Of a stretch of DNA of 64,000 nt, positions 50,564 to 63,900 are shown piece by piece. Numbering within the stretch: position 1 is the stretch's first letter; each line of letters starts with the position of its first letter. The notes beneath the pieces were generated by a model. It was given only the letters and a program-made list of their open reading frames with translations, was not told the origin of the DNA and made no database searches. The stretch is from positions 5,328,501-5,392,500 of the forward strand of contig JAZGTH010000008.1 of NCBI GenBank assembly GCA_036877525.1. The letters run 5' to 3'. This DNA is from Chromobotia macracanthus. Its lineage: Eukaryota > Chordata > Actinopteri > Cypriniformes > Botiidae. Both the position numbers and the translations under genes were made by a program.

Positions 50564-50700
50564 GGTAGCTCAGCTGGTAGAGCATAGCATTAGCAATGCC
50601 AAGGTCATGGCTTTGTTTCTTAGGGAACACACAAATGGATAAGACATATACCTTCAGTGCATGTAAATGTTTATGCTTCTTTCAATTTAAATGCAGAAAC
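50564..50700 (+). mobile_element. tRNA-derived SINE remnant
   Basis: The head GGTAGCTCAGCTGGTAGAGC is an intact tRNA-like A box. It is followed by a GCATTAGCAATGCCAAGGTC stem region and a decayed B box (GGCTTTGTTTCTT in place of GGTTCGATTCC). The AGGGAACACACAAA body and a TTAAATGCAGAAA tail fit a fish tRNA-derived SINE as I recall it. It lies 56 bp after the exon C donor, on the same strand as the gene. Confidence 0.75.
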
Positions 50701-50789
50701 AAAGGTAAATAATAATAATATGAAAATATACTTCTGCTTTATAGATATCACAAAATAATCTGCTTTGTGCATGACTTATGTTAGAGACA

Positions 50790-51015
50790 CACTACATACA
50801 CTACTAAAGTTTGGAAACACTTGACTGAAATGTTTCTTATCTCAGAAATCTTTTAATCCGAAGACATTTGATTAAACATTAAAAATTTAAAAATAAAAAT
50901 ATAATTGTGCCAGCATATTAATTTCATTTTAATTTTTGTTATTAGAAAACTACAATTTAAAAAAAAAGTTTTTGAAATAGATGATTTGGACCAAATAATG
51001 AAGCAAGGCATCTAA
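50790..51015. mobile_element. Tc1/mariner-related non-autonomous fragment
   Basis: The block starts near CTACTAAAGTTTGGAAACAC and includes AATATAATTGTGCCAGCATA and GATTTGGACCAAATAATGAA. I recognise this as the left half of a fish mariner-type element whose end reads CTACC-GTCAAAAGTTT. The right half is absent. Confidence 0.55.
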
Positions 51016-51503
51016 CCCCCGATTTCTCCCTGCACGCAGTAGTATGCTGCCTGTTGCTCTGGGTGTGTGTGTTCACGACTTGCAGTGTGTGTTCACTCTT
51101 CACCAGTGATGTGTTAAATGCAGAGGTCACATTTTGGGTATGAGTCACCATATCTGACAAAACATGTCACTTTATTTTATTTATTATTATTTAATGAGTA
51201 AACCGATATAGTACTGCTCAGGTCATATCTTTTACCATTACTTACAGTGTAAACTTATATCCAGCATTTACTGTAAATGGAGGTGTTTGATTCATTTTGC
51301 ATTTCAGAAAACAAACAAACAAACTCACTGGACTAAGTGAGATATCTGTATATCTGATATTTATAATAAATGCAGGTGATGGGTGATGTGGGAAAGTTAC
51401 TGTTGGTTTTGCTGTCTGAATGTCCTTCATGTTTTAAACACAATGCCCTCCTTTAGGGAGGTATCTTACAAGATACTGTAATACCAATTTATGTACTTTA
51501 ACT

Positions 51504-51534
51504 TTTATATATGATTTATAAAATCATATATAAA
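51504..51534. repeat. Short perfect hairpin, 14-bp arms
   Basis: Arms TTTATATATGATTT (51504-51517) and AAATCATATATAAA (51521-51534) are exact reverse complements with a 3-nt loop. Confidence 0.9.
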
Positions 51535-51735
51535 GGATATGATTTATTTTGGATATGGTTTTAGAATGTTTTTTTATATTTCATAAGACTTCAGCTATGC
51601 AGTGGATTTGTGATTAATTCAAATGCCTCTTAAGTACAGTACCAAAGATCTGGGACACTGTCTGGTCTCACAATTCTTTTGTAAAGTATTCAATGTACCT
51701 TAGTCTTCAAGGACAGATATAATAGCTGCTTTTAA

Positions 51736-51763
51736 CCACACACACACACACACACACACACAC
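51736..51763. repeat. CA microsatellite
   Basis: A run of about 13 CA dinucleotides in the C-D intron. Confidence 0.95.
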
Positions 51764-54020
51764 TTCTGAGGTTACATTTTGAATTTTAAAGATTTTTCTG
51801 TTGACTTTTGATAATCTTTTACTGTTGCATGCCTTAATGTGAATGTAGCAGTGCAACACAGTGAATGTTCATGGCTTACAGTCCAACAGTGAATTTCTTA
51901 TAGAATTCATCTGAATAAGACATCCGTGAATTCTTACCCTGTATAAGCACTTGAAAGCACATATCTGAATGTAATGAATACACAAAATTAATGGAAATAT
52001 TCTGACACATTTCTTTTGAAAACACATATATTGACATGGTTCTAAAACAGATCAGATAACAGGCACTTTCTGGTTTCTATTTTCAATATATTTGAGTTCA
52101 AACAGTAGAGCAACAATTGTGGTCTATTTGGGGACCAATTCACACTTAACAAGTTGCCTATTAGCTTGAATACTGTATTTAGTATTTATAAATCACATAT
52201 GAACCCCCAACCCCATGCCCACACTTAAACTCTACAACCACCTTTCTAAGTATTAAATTATTATATTATAAAGTATTAAGCATTAAATTTGTTAATATTA
52301 AGTATGTGTTTATCATATTAAAGTGTTACCAAATATTTTTTTGGCAGACATTAATCACATATTTATGCACTATTTGATAATATTCATTGTCAATGTTCGC
52401 AGAAACCCTACAATGTCTACTAAAACTTGAATTAGCACACTTATTCCATTATCACATTTAATCACCATGCTTTCAGATGTTATGACTATGGTAAAGGTAA
52501 TACTGACCTTTAGGACTGCTGAGCTCTTGATATGTATTCTAGCACTGTGCCCGGCACTTTCAGCTATCATTTGTTTGGGAAGAGTTATTGATTTTCTTTA
52601 AAGTGAGTGATTATGCTCAGTCTGTGAGGATCAAGCTTTTTGACTGCTCCTCCTCAGACAATTAAGCCCAGAGAATAATGGCACGTTTGATCTGAAACCT
52701 TGATCTAGCATCTCTGTCGCAGCACACCCTCCTTTACCTGGCACAGTGCTGTCAGCACAGGTCGAATGTAGATAATAAAGCAAATTCGACATGCAAATTT
52801 TATATAATTTTGAAAGGGTTTATAGGTGCTTGTTTGCATCTCCTTTCCCAGTAAAACAAGAATTATGACTCATGATATTACGCTTTGTGGCATGCAACCA
52901 TTATAACAAACAGCATATCATAATACCTCAGGTGCTTGCAGAAATCCTTGTTAGCAGGGCCTGGGTTATAGAAAAAGGCTCTTGTGCTCAGTCCTGGGCT
53001 TTTAAAGAGGAATATCACTGATTTATTCTTGCAGGTTTTGAATGTTGATAATGTGGTCTTTGTATAGTGCCTATCATTTGGGTTATGTGATCAACAAGCC
53101 CATAAAGAAGAATCAGAGATGAGATCTCTTTAATATCTCAATTTTTTCTCATAGACAGCAGTGAGATGAAATGGAGAGCAAATGGAAACTTTTGCTTAAG
53201 CTTGCATCTAAAATCTTGCTCTTGTGGAAAAGACCCAAAAATCTCTCCACATATGTCTCCACTACAATTTCAGAAGAGGTCTCAAATGTGATCAGATTTG
53301 CCATATCCAAAATCAAAAGCATTATTGATGTCATTGAAGATTTTTAGTATAAACTCAAATATTTCTTATTAAATTGGTTCCCTGGATGTGTGTCACTGGT
53401 AGGTAATTGGGTAACCACAGCATTTAATTTAATCTTTTATGAGGGTCTGTGTGTATTCGAGAGAGTAAGTAAATGTCAAGTGCTTTATGTTTAGTTCTTC
53501 CATGTTTCCATGAAGGATAAGGTATTGGCTTTCATTGGTATTTAGCAGGAAGCATGATCCATAATGACATCATCAGGTGACTCTCCCAAGCAACAACAAA
53601 ACCAACAAAGTTTTGATTGCTGTCTGTGAAGAACTCCCATATTGAATGATAAAGGTTTCTAAGCCTAATTTTCAGCTTATTACAAGCCTGTTTATCTTTA
53701 TCCTGGGGAGAAAGTTCTGGCTGGCTTTTCATATGAGTGTCAGGTGTGAGGGAGGTTAATTTGCACTACACCCAATGGTGCATGTGCCTTCACACCAAAT
53801 GTGCCTGTCTGGCTGACACACAGTCTTAGCCACTGGCTTAGCTGACACAATGAGCACAAATGACTTGCCGCTGTGCATATGGTATACATTTCATTAGGGG
53901 TCACAATGGGATTGTTGACTAGATGTTCAATGCAAACTGGACCTTTGAAGTGTGACCAAATGTGTCAAAATAGTTTAATACCCTGAAATGTTCTGACAGT
54001 AGCATCCTGCAGTGTCAATA

Positions 54021-54033
54021 GGATTTGTCAGAT

Positions 54034-54088
<55 letters not shown>

Positions 54089-54163
54089 GATCTATAGTTT
54101 GTCAGGTGGTATATTTATAGGAGCTATAGGATTTGTCAGATGGTATATCTGTAGGAACTATAG
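54021..54163. repeat. Degenerate ~35-bp tandem repeat with embedded AT expansion
   Basis: Three units share GATTTGTCAGATGGTATAT followed by a GGA-CTATAG tail, beginning near 54021, 54096 and 54129. In the first unit the TATAT segment has expanded into an AT microsatellite of about 50 bp (54036-54085), while the other two units keep the short form. Confidence 0.8.
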
Positions 54164-54727
54164 AGTTTTAAGACCATTGAAATAAACTAGCCAAGGCAAA
54201 AACAAACATGCCAAAAAAAACCAAAACAAAACAATGTGACTGCTTATAGTATCGGACAACATACACTTCATTCAAATAAATATATTGTAACCTGAAGATT
54301 TCATGTAACAAAGGTGAATTTGTTTTATGTTGTATGTCAATTTGTCAACTAACACAATTTACAAAATTATACAAAGGTTATATGGTGTTTTATGACACTG
54401 TATAACAGAGAATTTTCTTTAGTTTTATCTCTGACAAGTACAGTTGCTGTGAAAGATATTGTGGTTTGGCTGATTTGGCAGCGCTGTTGGAAGCTCTCAA
54501 GCGCAAAGCTGCCCAGTGTTCTCAGCTGTCTCACGACAAAACTCACACTTACACAAACACACTGTGATGGCATGGAAGACTCATTAAGCAGTATTTTAAT
54601 TGTACTTTTGTCCTCCCACATGTGGACCAGAGGGAACACTGACCTCAAGATACTTTGACTCTTTGACTCTCACCAACAACTTCTTGGTACTTCTGACAGA
54701 ATCACAGTGACAAATGTGACAACATTT

Positions 54728-54950
54728 ATATACTGTGGGGTTTCCCAGAGTCATTTTTATTACATATTATATTAGCATTAAACAATTTAAGTAACAGGTT
54801 GAATTAAAAAAATCTACTTGAATGTTTTTGTTTATTTATTCATTTCTTTTCTAACACATTTAGAATTTTTCACAAGTTTAAACTTGATTCTCAACCCCAG
54901 ATTTTCACACCTCATACCTGGTCTCATACCTTTTGGACCCCACTGTATGT
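54728..54950. mobile_element. Possible short mariner-type element
   Basis: The right edge TTTTGGACCCCACTGTATG reads in reverse as TACAGTGGGGTCCAAAA, typical of a mariner-type terminal repeat. The left edge TATACTGTGGGGT is an imperfect partner. The ~220 bp between has no coding potential. The pairing is weak and may be coincidental. Confidence 0.35.
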
Positions 54951-55022
54951 CCCACAGGTCTATATTGTATTGTGATTTAGGAGTGTGTTTGTTTTAAGAA
55001 TTTGCTCATCTTTTCTTCACAG

Positions 55023-55161
55023 CTTTCTCTTCTGGCAGAGATGGGGTTTGGTGGCTCTCTCCTGTATGTGGACCCCTGTGATAGCCCCTTTGGGAATAAG
55101 ACCTTTGGCGTAACTCTGAACCCAGGTGGGGATCCATCTTCTCAAGGACACCCCAGAACCA
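55023..55161 (+). CDS. NAALADL2: NAALADL2 exon D: protease-associated domain, continued
   Basis: The acceptor is TTTTCTTCACAG and the donor A|GTAAGT. The exon is phase 0 at its start and leaves 1 nt at its end, about 46 codons. The translation starts LSLLAEMGFGGSLLYVDPCD and contains VTLNPGGDPSSQGHP, the PA-domain core and following loop of NAALADL2 (human GFGGVLLYIDPCD...SLNPGGDPSTPGYP as I recall it). NKT is a potential N-glycosylation site. The next family exon, beginning near a serine-rich NLTSLLVQPI-like segment in human, was not found in the remaining 8.8 kb, so it must lie beyond 64000. Confidence 0.95.
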
Positions 55162-55876
55162 GTAAGTTTCAGAATCTCCCTCACATGCTAATATTTTTCA
55201 CGACAGCCTCCTTGCTGTCACTGTCATGCCTTTTTATTTTATTCTCTCTCTGCGGTATATTCTTACTGAAATTTGATTTAAACTGGCATTAAGTCCGAGG
55301 AGTCTAATGGAGACGAGGTCCTCCAAGACACAGGGCAGCTCGATTATATATGTGGAGAGCAAACAATCTCTCTGTTTGCTTCACAGTAAGGTTGTAAACT
55401 AATTTCCAGAGTTTATAGAGTTATTGTTATTGTAAGGTATTGTAATTTTACAGAGTGCTTATAGAGTTAGAAATCAATAAAAGATTTTTTAGGTATTTTT
55501 TAGAACAGTAACTGTTCTGTAGATTGCTCTTTAAAAATCCATTCTAACAAACTAAATAAAAAATGTCTCACATCTATTGTTTTCAGGTGGTCCAGTTTAA
55601 CTGTTGTTTAAAGGCAAATTCTTTTAATTGTTTCAAAAGAAAGAGAAATCACATAAAGCAACACTGAGGGAATTATAATTATCACTTCTGGGCATCTATG
55701 TCTGAATGCCCTTGAACAGCATCTTCACTAATTAACAGCATTCCATTTCAGAATATAAATATATTTTTCAAATGATGAAAAGAATTGCCATAAGACGGGT
55801 TAGTTAGGCTAAGTTTATGTCTTTGCATCTCAATGTTAGTCTTGTGCATTAAAATCACTGTCCTTGGTCCTTAAAT

Positions 55877-55920
55877 CTACAGTTTATTGTAAAAATGCTA
55901 TTTCCTTCTATAAACTGTAG
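55877..55920. repeat. Short inverted repeat, 11-bp arms
   Basis: CTACAGTTTAT (55877-55887) and ATAAACTGTAG (55910-55920) are exact reverse complements with a 22-nt loop. Confidence 0.85.
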
Positions 55921-56862
55921 GTTGCTGTATTTAAAGAAATGGTTCACCCATTTAACCCAACCCTCAGTTTTTCAGTACATTAAGTTGTACAGGAATGACA
56001 TTCTGTCATTTTTGCATTTTCAGTTTTGGTTAAACTATTAAATGTCCACTGAAGATAATGTACCATCATGCAAGTGTAATGTCTGCAGCATGCGCTGTCC
56101 GTGGTTCTGAAAGTCAGCCAAGCATGTGCAACTGCACTGCTGTCCGTGGTGCTAAAAATGAAACCGCTGTATTTAAGAGTGCTGCCCATGACAGAGGACC
56201 TTAGCGCAACCGAGGCTGACCCTGGCTCGCTGCAGCACAGGATCACTGGGACGTGTCATTACTGGAGTGATAGCATGGGCTTACAGCAGGCCGCAAAGTC
56301 AGGGCACGACGGAGCCTGCAAACAGATGTCTTAGCAGATGTTTTGTGGCTGTTCCCTCTTTGGTGAAACCCTTTGTCAGACTGCTTGGCAGGAACCCAGT
56401 GAAGTTGCTGGATGCTGGGTGGTGCTTCAAATCATAAATTATTTAATTATTCAGCTGAAATATTGTCCTTGTGTTTGTTTTGTTTGACAATGAGAGAATG
56501 TATGCAATGTGTTTTTGTGAATAAATGCAATGTACGGGAGAGGTCATAGACTTTATTATACTTTCTTTATTACATGGCTCTCTAGAATACTCACTTCTGA
56601 TTGGTCGATAGTGGCATCTAGCCTGATCACCCTGTTGTGGCTTGTTTTCTGATAATGACTGTACATTATACCTTATTTATCACACGTAATCCAAGTTAAA
56701 GCTAAAGTGTGTTGTTTCTGTTCAATGTCCTTCCGTGACCGTAACCGTCACCAAAAGAAATTGTAAAAAAAAATTCTTCAAACAGAATACCCATTTCTGT
56801 AGTTGGTCACTCAAACAGATAGTCTCACCCCAAACTCACACCATTGGTTAAGTCAATGTTGT

Positions 56863-56893
56863 ATAAACAAATCTGTCAAACAGATTTGTTTAT
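56863..56893. repeat. Short perfect hairpin, 14-bp arms
   Basis: ATAAACAAATCTGT (56863-56876) and ACAGATTTGTTTAT (56880-56893) are exact reverse complements with a 3-nt loop. Confidence 0.9.
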
Positions 56894-59800
56894 GTTTATG
56901 CAGACTAGTTCACAGGAATAGTAACTCAGATTGCAGATTCAAGAAATTAATATTGCACATTGCAATGTTCATCTTGTTGTTCATCAATGTTCATCAATGT
57001 TCAACTGATTTCTATAGGGTTTATTTTGAGCTTATATATTATCCCTAATTCTTATATTATAAGAATGAACCCTTACATATTTGTGTGTGTGCATAAACAG
57101 AATACTCTTGTGCTGACATGATCAACAGCTGATGTCTGAATATATGATAGATGTAGTCAAAAACAAATATTTCATCAACAAGAAGTTGGCACAAAACTAG
57201 TGAAGTATTGGTCATGAAATATTGTTTTCTTGGTCTTTCACCCAATGTAAATTAAATATGAATAATGGTCATTCAAACCCCTGCTGGTAAACACATATTG
57301 ATCAGACCTAGCTGATGAAAAGTGTGATGAAAGTTTTGTAAGGCTTTTTTCCACAAGTTTCCTGCGAGAGCCGTTGTATTTTCTTTGCTTTGGCTTAATT
57401 ATCGGTTGTACAGTTTTAGCTGTTGTTTGCATTTTAATTTGAAATCCTATCTTCATTGTACTGGCACACTACCTTCTGGTACAGATTAAGTTAAATCTAA
57501 GCAGAGATCTTTTGAAAACGCTCTTGCTTAGGCGCGTGTTAAAAGAAATTGCTGTAGATGCATTTTACACAAAAGAGAATCAGATCTGCTTAAATTAGCA
57601 AAGCCAAACATGTTAATTGATAGTTTTGCTTGTGGGGGTCTTAAATACACTTGATCTTACTCTTTTTCTTTCTTTACGTCTCTTACCTGCTTTATATTGT
57701 GTATAGTGTTAGACGTTAGACTCAGGATCTCATTTGTTTATGAATGACACAAAACAAATAATGGCATGCCTTTAAGGCTCCTGTGGAAACATTTATTTAG
57801 CCTCTAATACTGAAATAGGGAGATAACTGCATTGATTTAATCAGAGTAAATAGTTTGTGTACCTGAGTTGTTCCCCCTGGAGAACATGTGTTGTGTAGTT
57901 TTATTGAGCCATAAAAATTTATTTAGTTAATTTTGGATAAATTCTGGATAAATTCCTGTCTTACTGGTTGGAAAATGGGTCAGTGAGGGGCTAGAGGATA
58001 TAAACCCAATCCCAGCATATAAAATGTATTGCTTTCTTTATTAGCCCTCTGCTCTGCTGGATTCTTTGCTTGTTGTATTGCGTAATTTCATTAACCTTTA
58101 AAGCCAGGCGCATAACCGAGCGAGTGATAACCAAAAATGTGTGGATAACTTCAAACATTTTCTTACATGTTAATTTGAAGTTGCTGACAGGTGGTTTTAT
58201 TCACATGGAAAGAATTGTGTCCCCTGGGTTATTTGGAATCCTTGTTGAAGTGAACAGAAGCCTTTGAATAGAAATGTAGTCATTTGCATATTTATTTAAA
58301 TACGCCACAGCAATGGGACCCATGTAGGAGTCTTTAATGAACAAATGCTTACCGCTGCTGTCAGGAAGTGAGTCGTCCTCTGTGCAATGTCACTCAAAAC
58401 CATCACAATGTGTCTCGTCTCTCCCTTCAGTCTCACCTCTCCACTGGGTCTGTCTGTCGTCCGCCCTCTTTCTTTATCTTTCCTTCCTGCGGCTTCTATT
58501 CATGCAGGAGTCAAACGAAAAAATCAGTAGATGTAAACAATGAACAGTGTCCAGCCTGGATTAAACATGATCTTTAGAAACAAAACACAAGCAAGGTTAC
58601 GCAGATGGGCAAGAGAAAAGCAACACAAATTTTATTTCTCAGTTGATTGCTCAGTGGCTTGTTTGTCTTTTCATTCACTGTTTTCTGAATAAAAATTTAC
58701 ACTTTCACTTGTTCATTTGTTCATTCAAACTCATCACATAGCTTTTTTTTTATAAAACTGTAATGAGAACATGCACATACAGAATAGGCACATTCATTGG
58801 ATCATAAATTAAAAATAATTTATTATTATAATATCAATTAAAGTAAATAAATTCTTGTTATGGCATTTATTTACTAGCTCCAGGTGCAGCCCATCCAATC
58901 AGCATTTAAAATCAGTTGATGTTGATGAAAATTTCTTTTCAAAAAATAAGGCTTGCAACAAATAGTATTTTTCAGAGTGTTTATTTCTGTTAGCATGTTC
59001 ATTACTTCATTAGCTGAGGATTATATTAGATTTGTACTGTGCTTGTACTGTACTTAATACACATTCTTTTTCCCATTGTATAACCCTAAATCAATTTGCA
59101 TTATAATTTTTTCTTCACTTTTCAGGACAATTTCTACTGCTGACTTACACAGCTCCTAATTGTTTACATCCATTAGTTCAATCATATAACCATATAACTT
59201 TTAACCACAAAAAAGACAGAAAGAGCATCACAACAGAATGAAAATAAACTGTAACAACTTCTGGTTACATTTGAGGAAGCTTTTTGTATCGTGATTATCC
59301 TTCAAGCGTTGGTTCGTTTGCCTGATGAGCAGCTTGATTACTCAGGCTCCAGGCGCGTTTTAAGGCACTCTTCATTAAAGCAGTGCTTTACTGCAACAAC
59401 GCCCACACCAGATCCTTTCCGAGTTGAACCTCGTGCCTTCTTTTTACTTTCTGCCCTTAAAACCAATGAGCATTTGGAATGCATTCAGGCTTAAAATTGC
59501 CTTTTCTGACATCACATCACATTATTTGATTGGTATTCCAGCTAATAGACATGCAAATAAAACAGATTTGCACTCCAGACAAAAACGTGGCACTTGGTCA
59601 ATAACATTATGGAAATGTTGCTTCAGTTTCTCCGGCTCTTTGTCTGAGCATGATAGCACCACCAGCAAAGTGTGTGGGGTCCTTAAATTGAAGAAATTAC
59701 TCCATCCAACTTTTCCTCAAGAGCGACACTTCTGTCCATTCGCCTTAATTAATATGTCAGTCTCATGTTGAATCACAAGTTCCCTGTCAGTGCAGATGTA

Positions 59801-60821
59801 ATGCATTTGATGCTTAACTCTTAAAAGGTTCATACCATTCCTCTGACAGGCAGCTGTTTTATTTTAGCTGTATGGGCATGTTTGCCCCTGTGGAAAAACA
59901 CTCAGTTGACTCACTTTCATGCCCTCACTAATCTACTGAGTTGTCCAACAGTGTATTATTATTTATTATTATTTGAAAATATCATGAACATTTCTACCAG
60001 TTTCTAAATATTTTTACACTTTTTAAATAATCTGACAAAAATTACAGCATAATTTAAAATGAGGCACAATTCAAACTTTTTATTAATTCTGTTTAGAATT
60101 TTATTTTTTTCTTTTCATTTGTTTGTGATTTTATATATATCTTTGAGTTTCATATTTTTAGATAGAAAGTCTGGGTCTGGGGAAAACAATGAAATCTGCA
60201 TTTGCAAAAATAAATAGTTTCCCAAATGTGACCTTTGTATACCAAAAAGAAATAAGATCTAAGATCTGTTATGTTTAATAAATATCAGCCCCCGGACACA
60301 AAACTACCTGTAGCTGATAAAACACATCTATGCATAATGGAATTAATTTTTATCATGGCACAATTCACTGATTTTACTGGAAAAGAGTATTGTCACTCAC
60401 AACATATGGAAATATGAGAGTGACATTTTGGAGGTTTAGATGTGCTTTTGATGGAGAGTGGTCAGGCAGCAACACTGCAGGCCATAAGCTTTCTGCTATT
60501 TCTTTCAGAAGGTCGGGACTGCCCCCTGCCTGGACTGGCCGGGACTCTGACTTATCTCATCTGCAGAGAGAGAGGGAGGGCTGCTCTGTTTGTCCCGCCT
60601 GTACTGTTCTGTTGATCGGACTCATGCTGCTTAACGCTGGGCCAGAGATGTGGTCCCTGTCAGACACTGTACATTTGCACTTATTGCTTAGAAAGGGGCC
60701 TGAGGAAATGCATATATACTGATGGATTAAACACAGAAACAGAGAAATCATTCACACACACAATGATGAAGATCCAGTGGTGTGAATATATATATGTGTG
60801 TATACATTAAACATTGTATAC

Positions 60822-60933
<112 letters not shown>

Positions 60934-63900
60934 TGTCATTGGCTACATGATTCTTACGCCTCCCACGTAAATAGAAAAAACAGTTGACTGACATGGAAAT
61001 CGATTACAGTTAGCCTCTGGCTAATAACATAATAGGTGGATAATAAAATGTAGACAATGAGGGTGCTTAGCAATCATTAAACAGGAGGAGGTGCATGGTC
61101 TAAAATGTTTTAGCCCTTTGAATACATGAGAAAATCCACTACACCCTGTGAACACACTGTTTTGTATTAGTGCACAGCAGAAGTCAGCCCAGAATTTACA
61201 GAACCATGTATTCCTAATGTTATTTACTTTTGTCCAGCACTGCTGTTGAGCCCCCGCTCCCACTCATGAATGTCCCCTACAGGGCCAGGCCCTTGCCATA
61301 TATCCTGAGAGACATGGCCACAGTTTAGCCTCTGCAAAAAGGGAATAATTTTACCAGACAAGAATTTACAGTAACACCTCTATGTGAGCCCTCTGGCCCT
61401 GGATTCATTTCTCTCTATGCATGCTGAGGCTGTACAGATTACGCCTTTAGCCAGTAGCACAATTTACACATGCCTCCACCTCACAAATGGCCAATAATGA
61501 AGAAGGCAGCCTGGTTGCTCTGAGCAGGAGTATGCGTGTGTGAGAAAGAGAGAGAATGTGTGTTTACAGTATATGTTTTAACAACTTGGGAAGATAAAAG
61601 ACAAGGTGTAAGAATGGCTGGAGCCTTCTGCTGTGAAGCCCTCTGGTGTGTCTTAAACATGTTTTTTAGTTCAAACAACTATGAGTGGTTATTTTGCCCT
61701 GTAGAGAAGCTGTAGTTCACTTTCTGACATTTGTAGACATTAGAATGTATGTATGCATAAATGTTACAGCATAAGGACAGTTAAATATTAATTACATTTT
61801 ATACTATACTTTTTTGTTATATATAATTTCTTCTCTTAATTTTGATTACTATTCCAATGTTTGAATGAGCTAATATAATTTGAAGTCAGATTCGTTAGCC
61901 ATATTGTTTTAATCGATCTCAGAGCTTTTGGGAATAAAGATCCATCAAAGATTAAGAATACACTTAAGAATACTTTTGTAGGATTCGGGTAAACAGAAAT
62001 CTTCACAGTTAGGTTCACATCTTCACATCCATCTCACTTAAGCAGCTAGCATCCACACCCCACTGAGAAAACAATTTGGGGAAAAGTTGCTTTTCTTTGT
62101 GATAAACTTGAATGTTTACTTTTCCTCTGTTGGTTAAAAAAATTTGTGAAAGTGTGTGACTTTGAGGGCATGTAATGATCTGTATATTGTGTGTGGCTCC
62201 TGCAGGTAAGAATATGGGGAGAAACCATTAAGCTACCATTAAAACATAATCATCATTAAATGAGAATTTGCTGTCCCCCAGGTCGGCTGATTCTCTAGCA
62301 ACTAATCATAAAAACATAATAAAGGTCAATTAAAAAACTGTCACTTTAAACACCTTGGATCTCATACTGAGGAGCAAGAGCCCTCATCCATTTTATGGCC
62401 CAGACATCCACGGCAAGCTCGAGTTTAGTCTTAATGCAATTTTCGTTTCAGATGTAGTTTGTTTCATCTGTTTATCCTCATCTGATGCAGAGCAATTCAA
62501 CTATACACATTTACTGAATAGTTTCTAATGGATAACACATGATATATTGGTTTAGTTTGGTATCTGGAGTGTGATTTTGTTGCAGTGCTACAATCTAGAG
62601 AATGATCTGAACAAATACACTCACACAGACACATTCATCTAATGGACAGAAACTAGATTTCAGTCACAGAAGGTTTGTGGTTATTTTGAAACACTGCATT
62701 ATTCCACAATGTATTGTTGTGTCAGATCAGCTATTTCCTGCAAAGAAGTGAATGGTAGGTCCGGTGAGAATGGAACAATGTCACCTTATAACGGGTTTCT
62801 TTCTTGTCCGAGTCCCCATTCGAAAAGAAAAATGTGTAGCTTCTGGTTCCAAGCTTCTTTATCAGCTGTGGAACTGAATGTCAAGGACCATCTCGAGCTG
62901 TCTATAAATTCAAACAGCATGCACAAACCCATGTACACAGCAAACACACAAACATACAACATAAGCCTGCTTCTGCTTTGTTGAATAGTCAAGTTTGATG
63001 ACCAATCCGAAGGAGCAGTGTATTCTGACATAATGTATTGTTTTCGAAGCAACATATGTAGAAAATCATTGTAGTTGAACTTTGTAAGCCCTACACTTTG
63101 CTTCTGTTTTGTCTCTATTTAACCATTGTGGGCTGTGTTTGTCTCTCTTCTGTTCCCTGGTGAATGGCTGTTAAAAGGGGGTGGGGTTGTAGAGCCGTGT
63201 GGCACGTGTCTAATGAGATGTTAGTGTGTGTTTCTCAACAATGAAGACACATTAGTAAAACCAGCTCATTTACTTCAATTCCCCTAATCTTTCTCTGTCT
63301 CTCTCCCTCTAGATTTATTTCTTTTATCCTATTATCGGACATTTTAAATCATACTATTCTAATGTGTGTGAGAAATATATTCTTAGGAAAAGAATTAAGT
63401 ACATTGACACTTATCCTCTTTTTGCTGTATATAAGGCAAAATACAAGTCTGTTTGATGATAATGACATTTAGGTAATCTTTGTATAAATGAATCAACTTT
63501 GTAAATGATATCATAACAATGCATTCTGGGATTATCAATCTGCAAAATATAAATAAATTAAAAAAAAGAAAATGCTTGACAATTTGGCCAAAAGAGGGGA
63601 TTGTAGAAGGAAACATAAAGCTGCTGCCTAATTTTAGACCAGCCATTGCATTGGGCACCTTCAGAAAAATGCTGCCTAGGTAGGTAACTCACTAGATTTT
63701 GGAACAGAGCCATTATCACATTAACAGAGCCACTATCACATTTTCAGTTTTCACAAACCTTTTGACCAGATATGTAGTTAAGGCTCTCCAAATGGCTTGT
63801 AGTATGTGTTTTGTATGTGAGTTAGAAAAAAATGCTTATATGAGTCTGAAGTGCTGAAGTGATTTTATAAGACAATTTTATACATTAAGGCTATTATTAG

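Larger units (their letters stand above)
50508..55022 (+). other. Intron between NAALADL2 exons C and D (~4.5 kb)
   Basis: Contains a SINE remnant, Tc1/mariner-like debris at 50.79 kb, a CA microsatellite, a short hairpin at 51504, a degenerate tandem repeat with an embedded AT expansion at 54.02 kb and a possible mariner-type terminal fragment near 54.95 kb. No coding region other than the flanking exons is supported. Confidence 0.85.

Noticed and set aside
50564..50640. A functional tRNA gene
   Set aside because: The A box is intact but the B box is ruined and no cloverleaf 3' half is present; the body and tail are those of a SINE.
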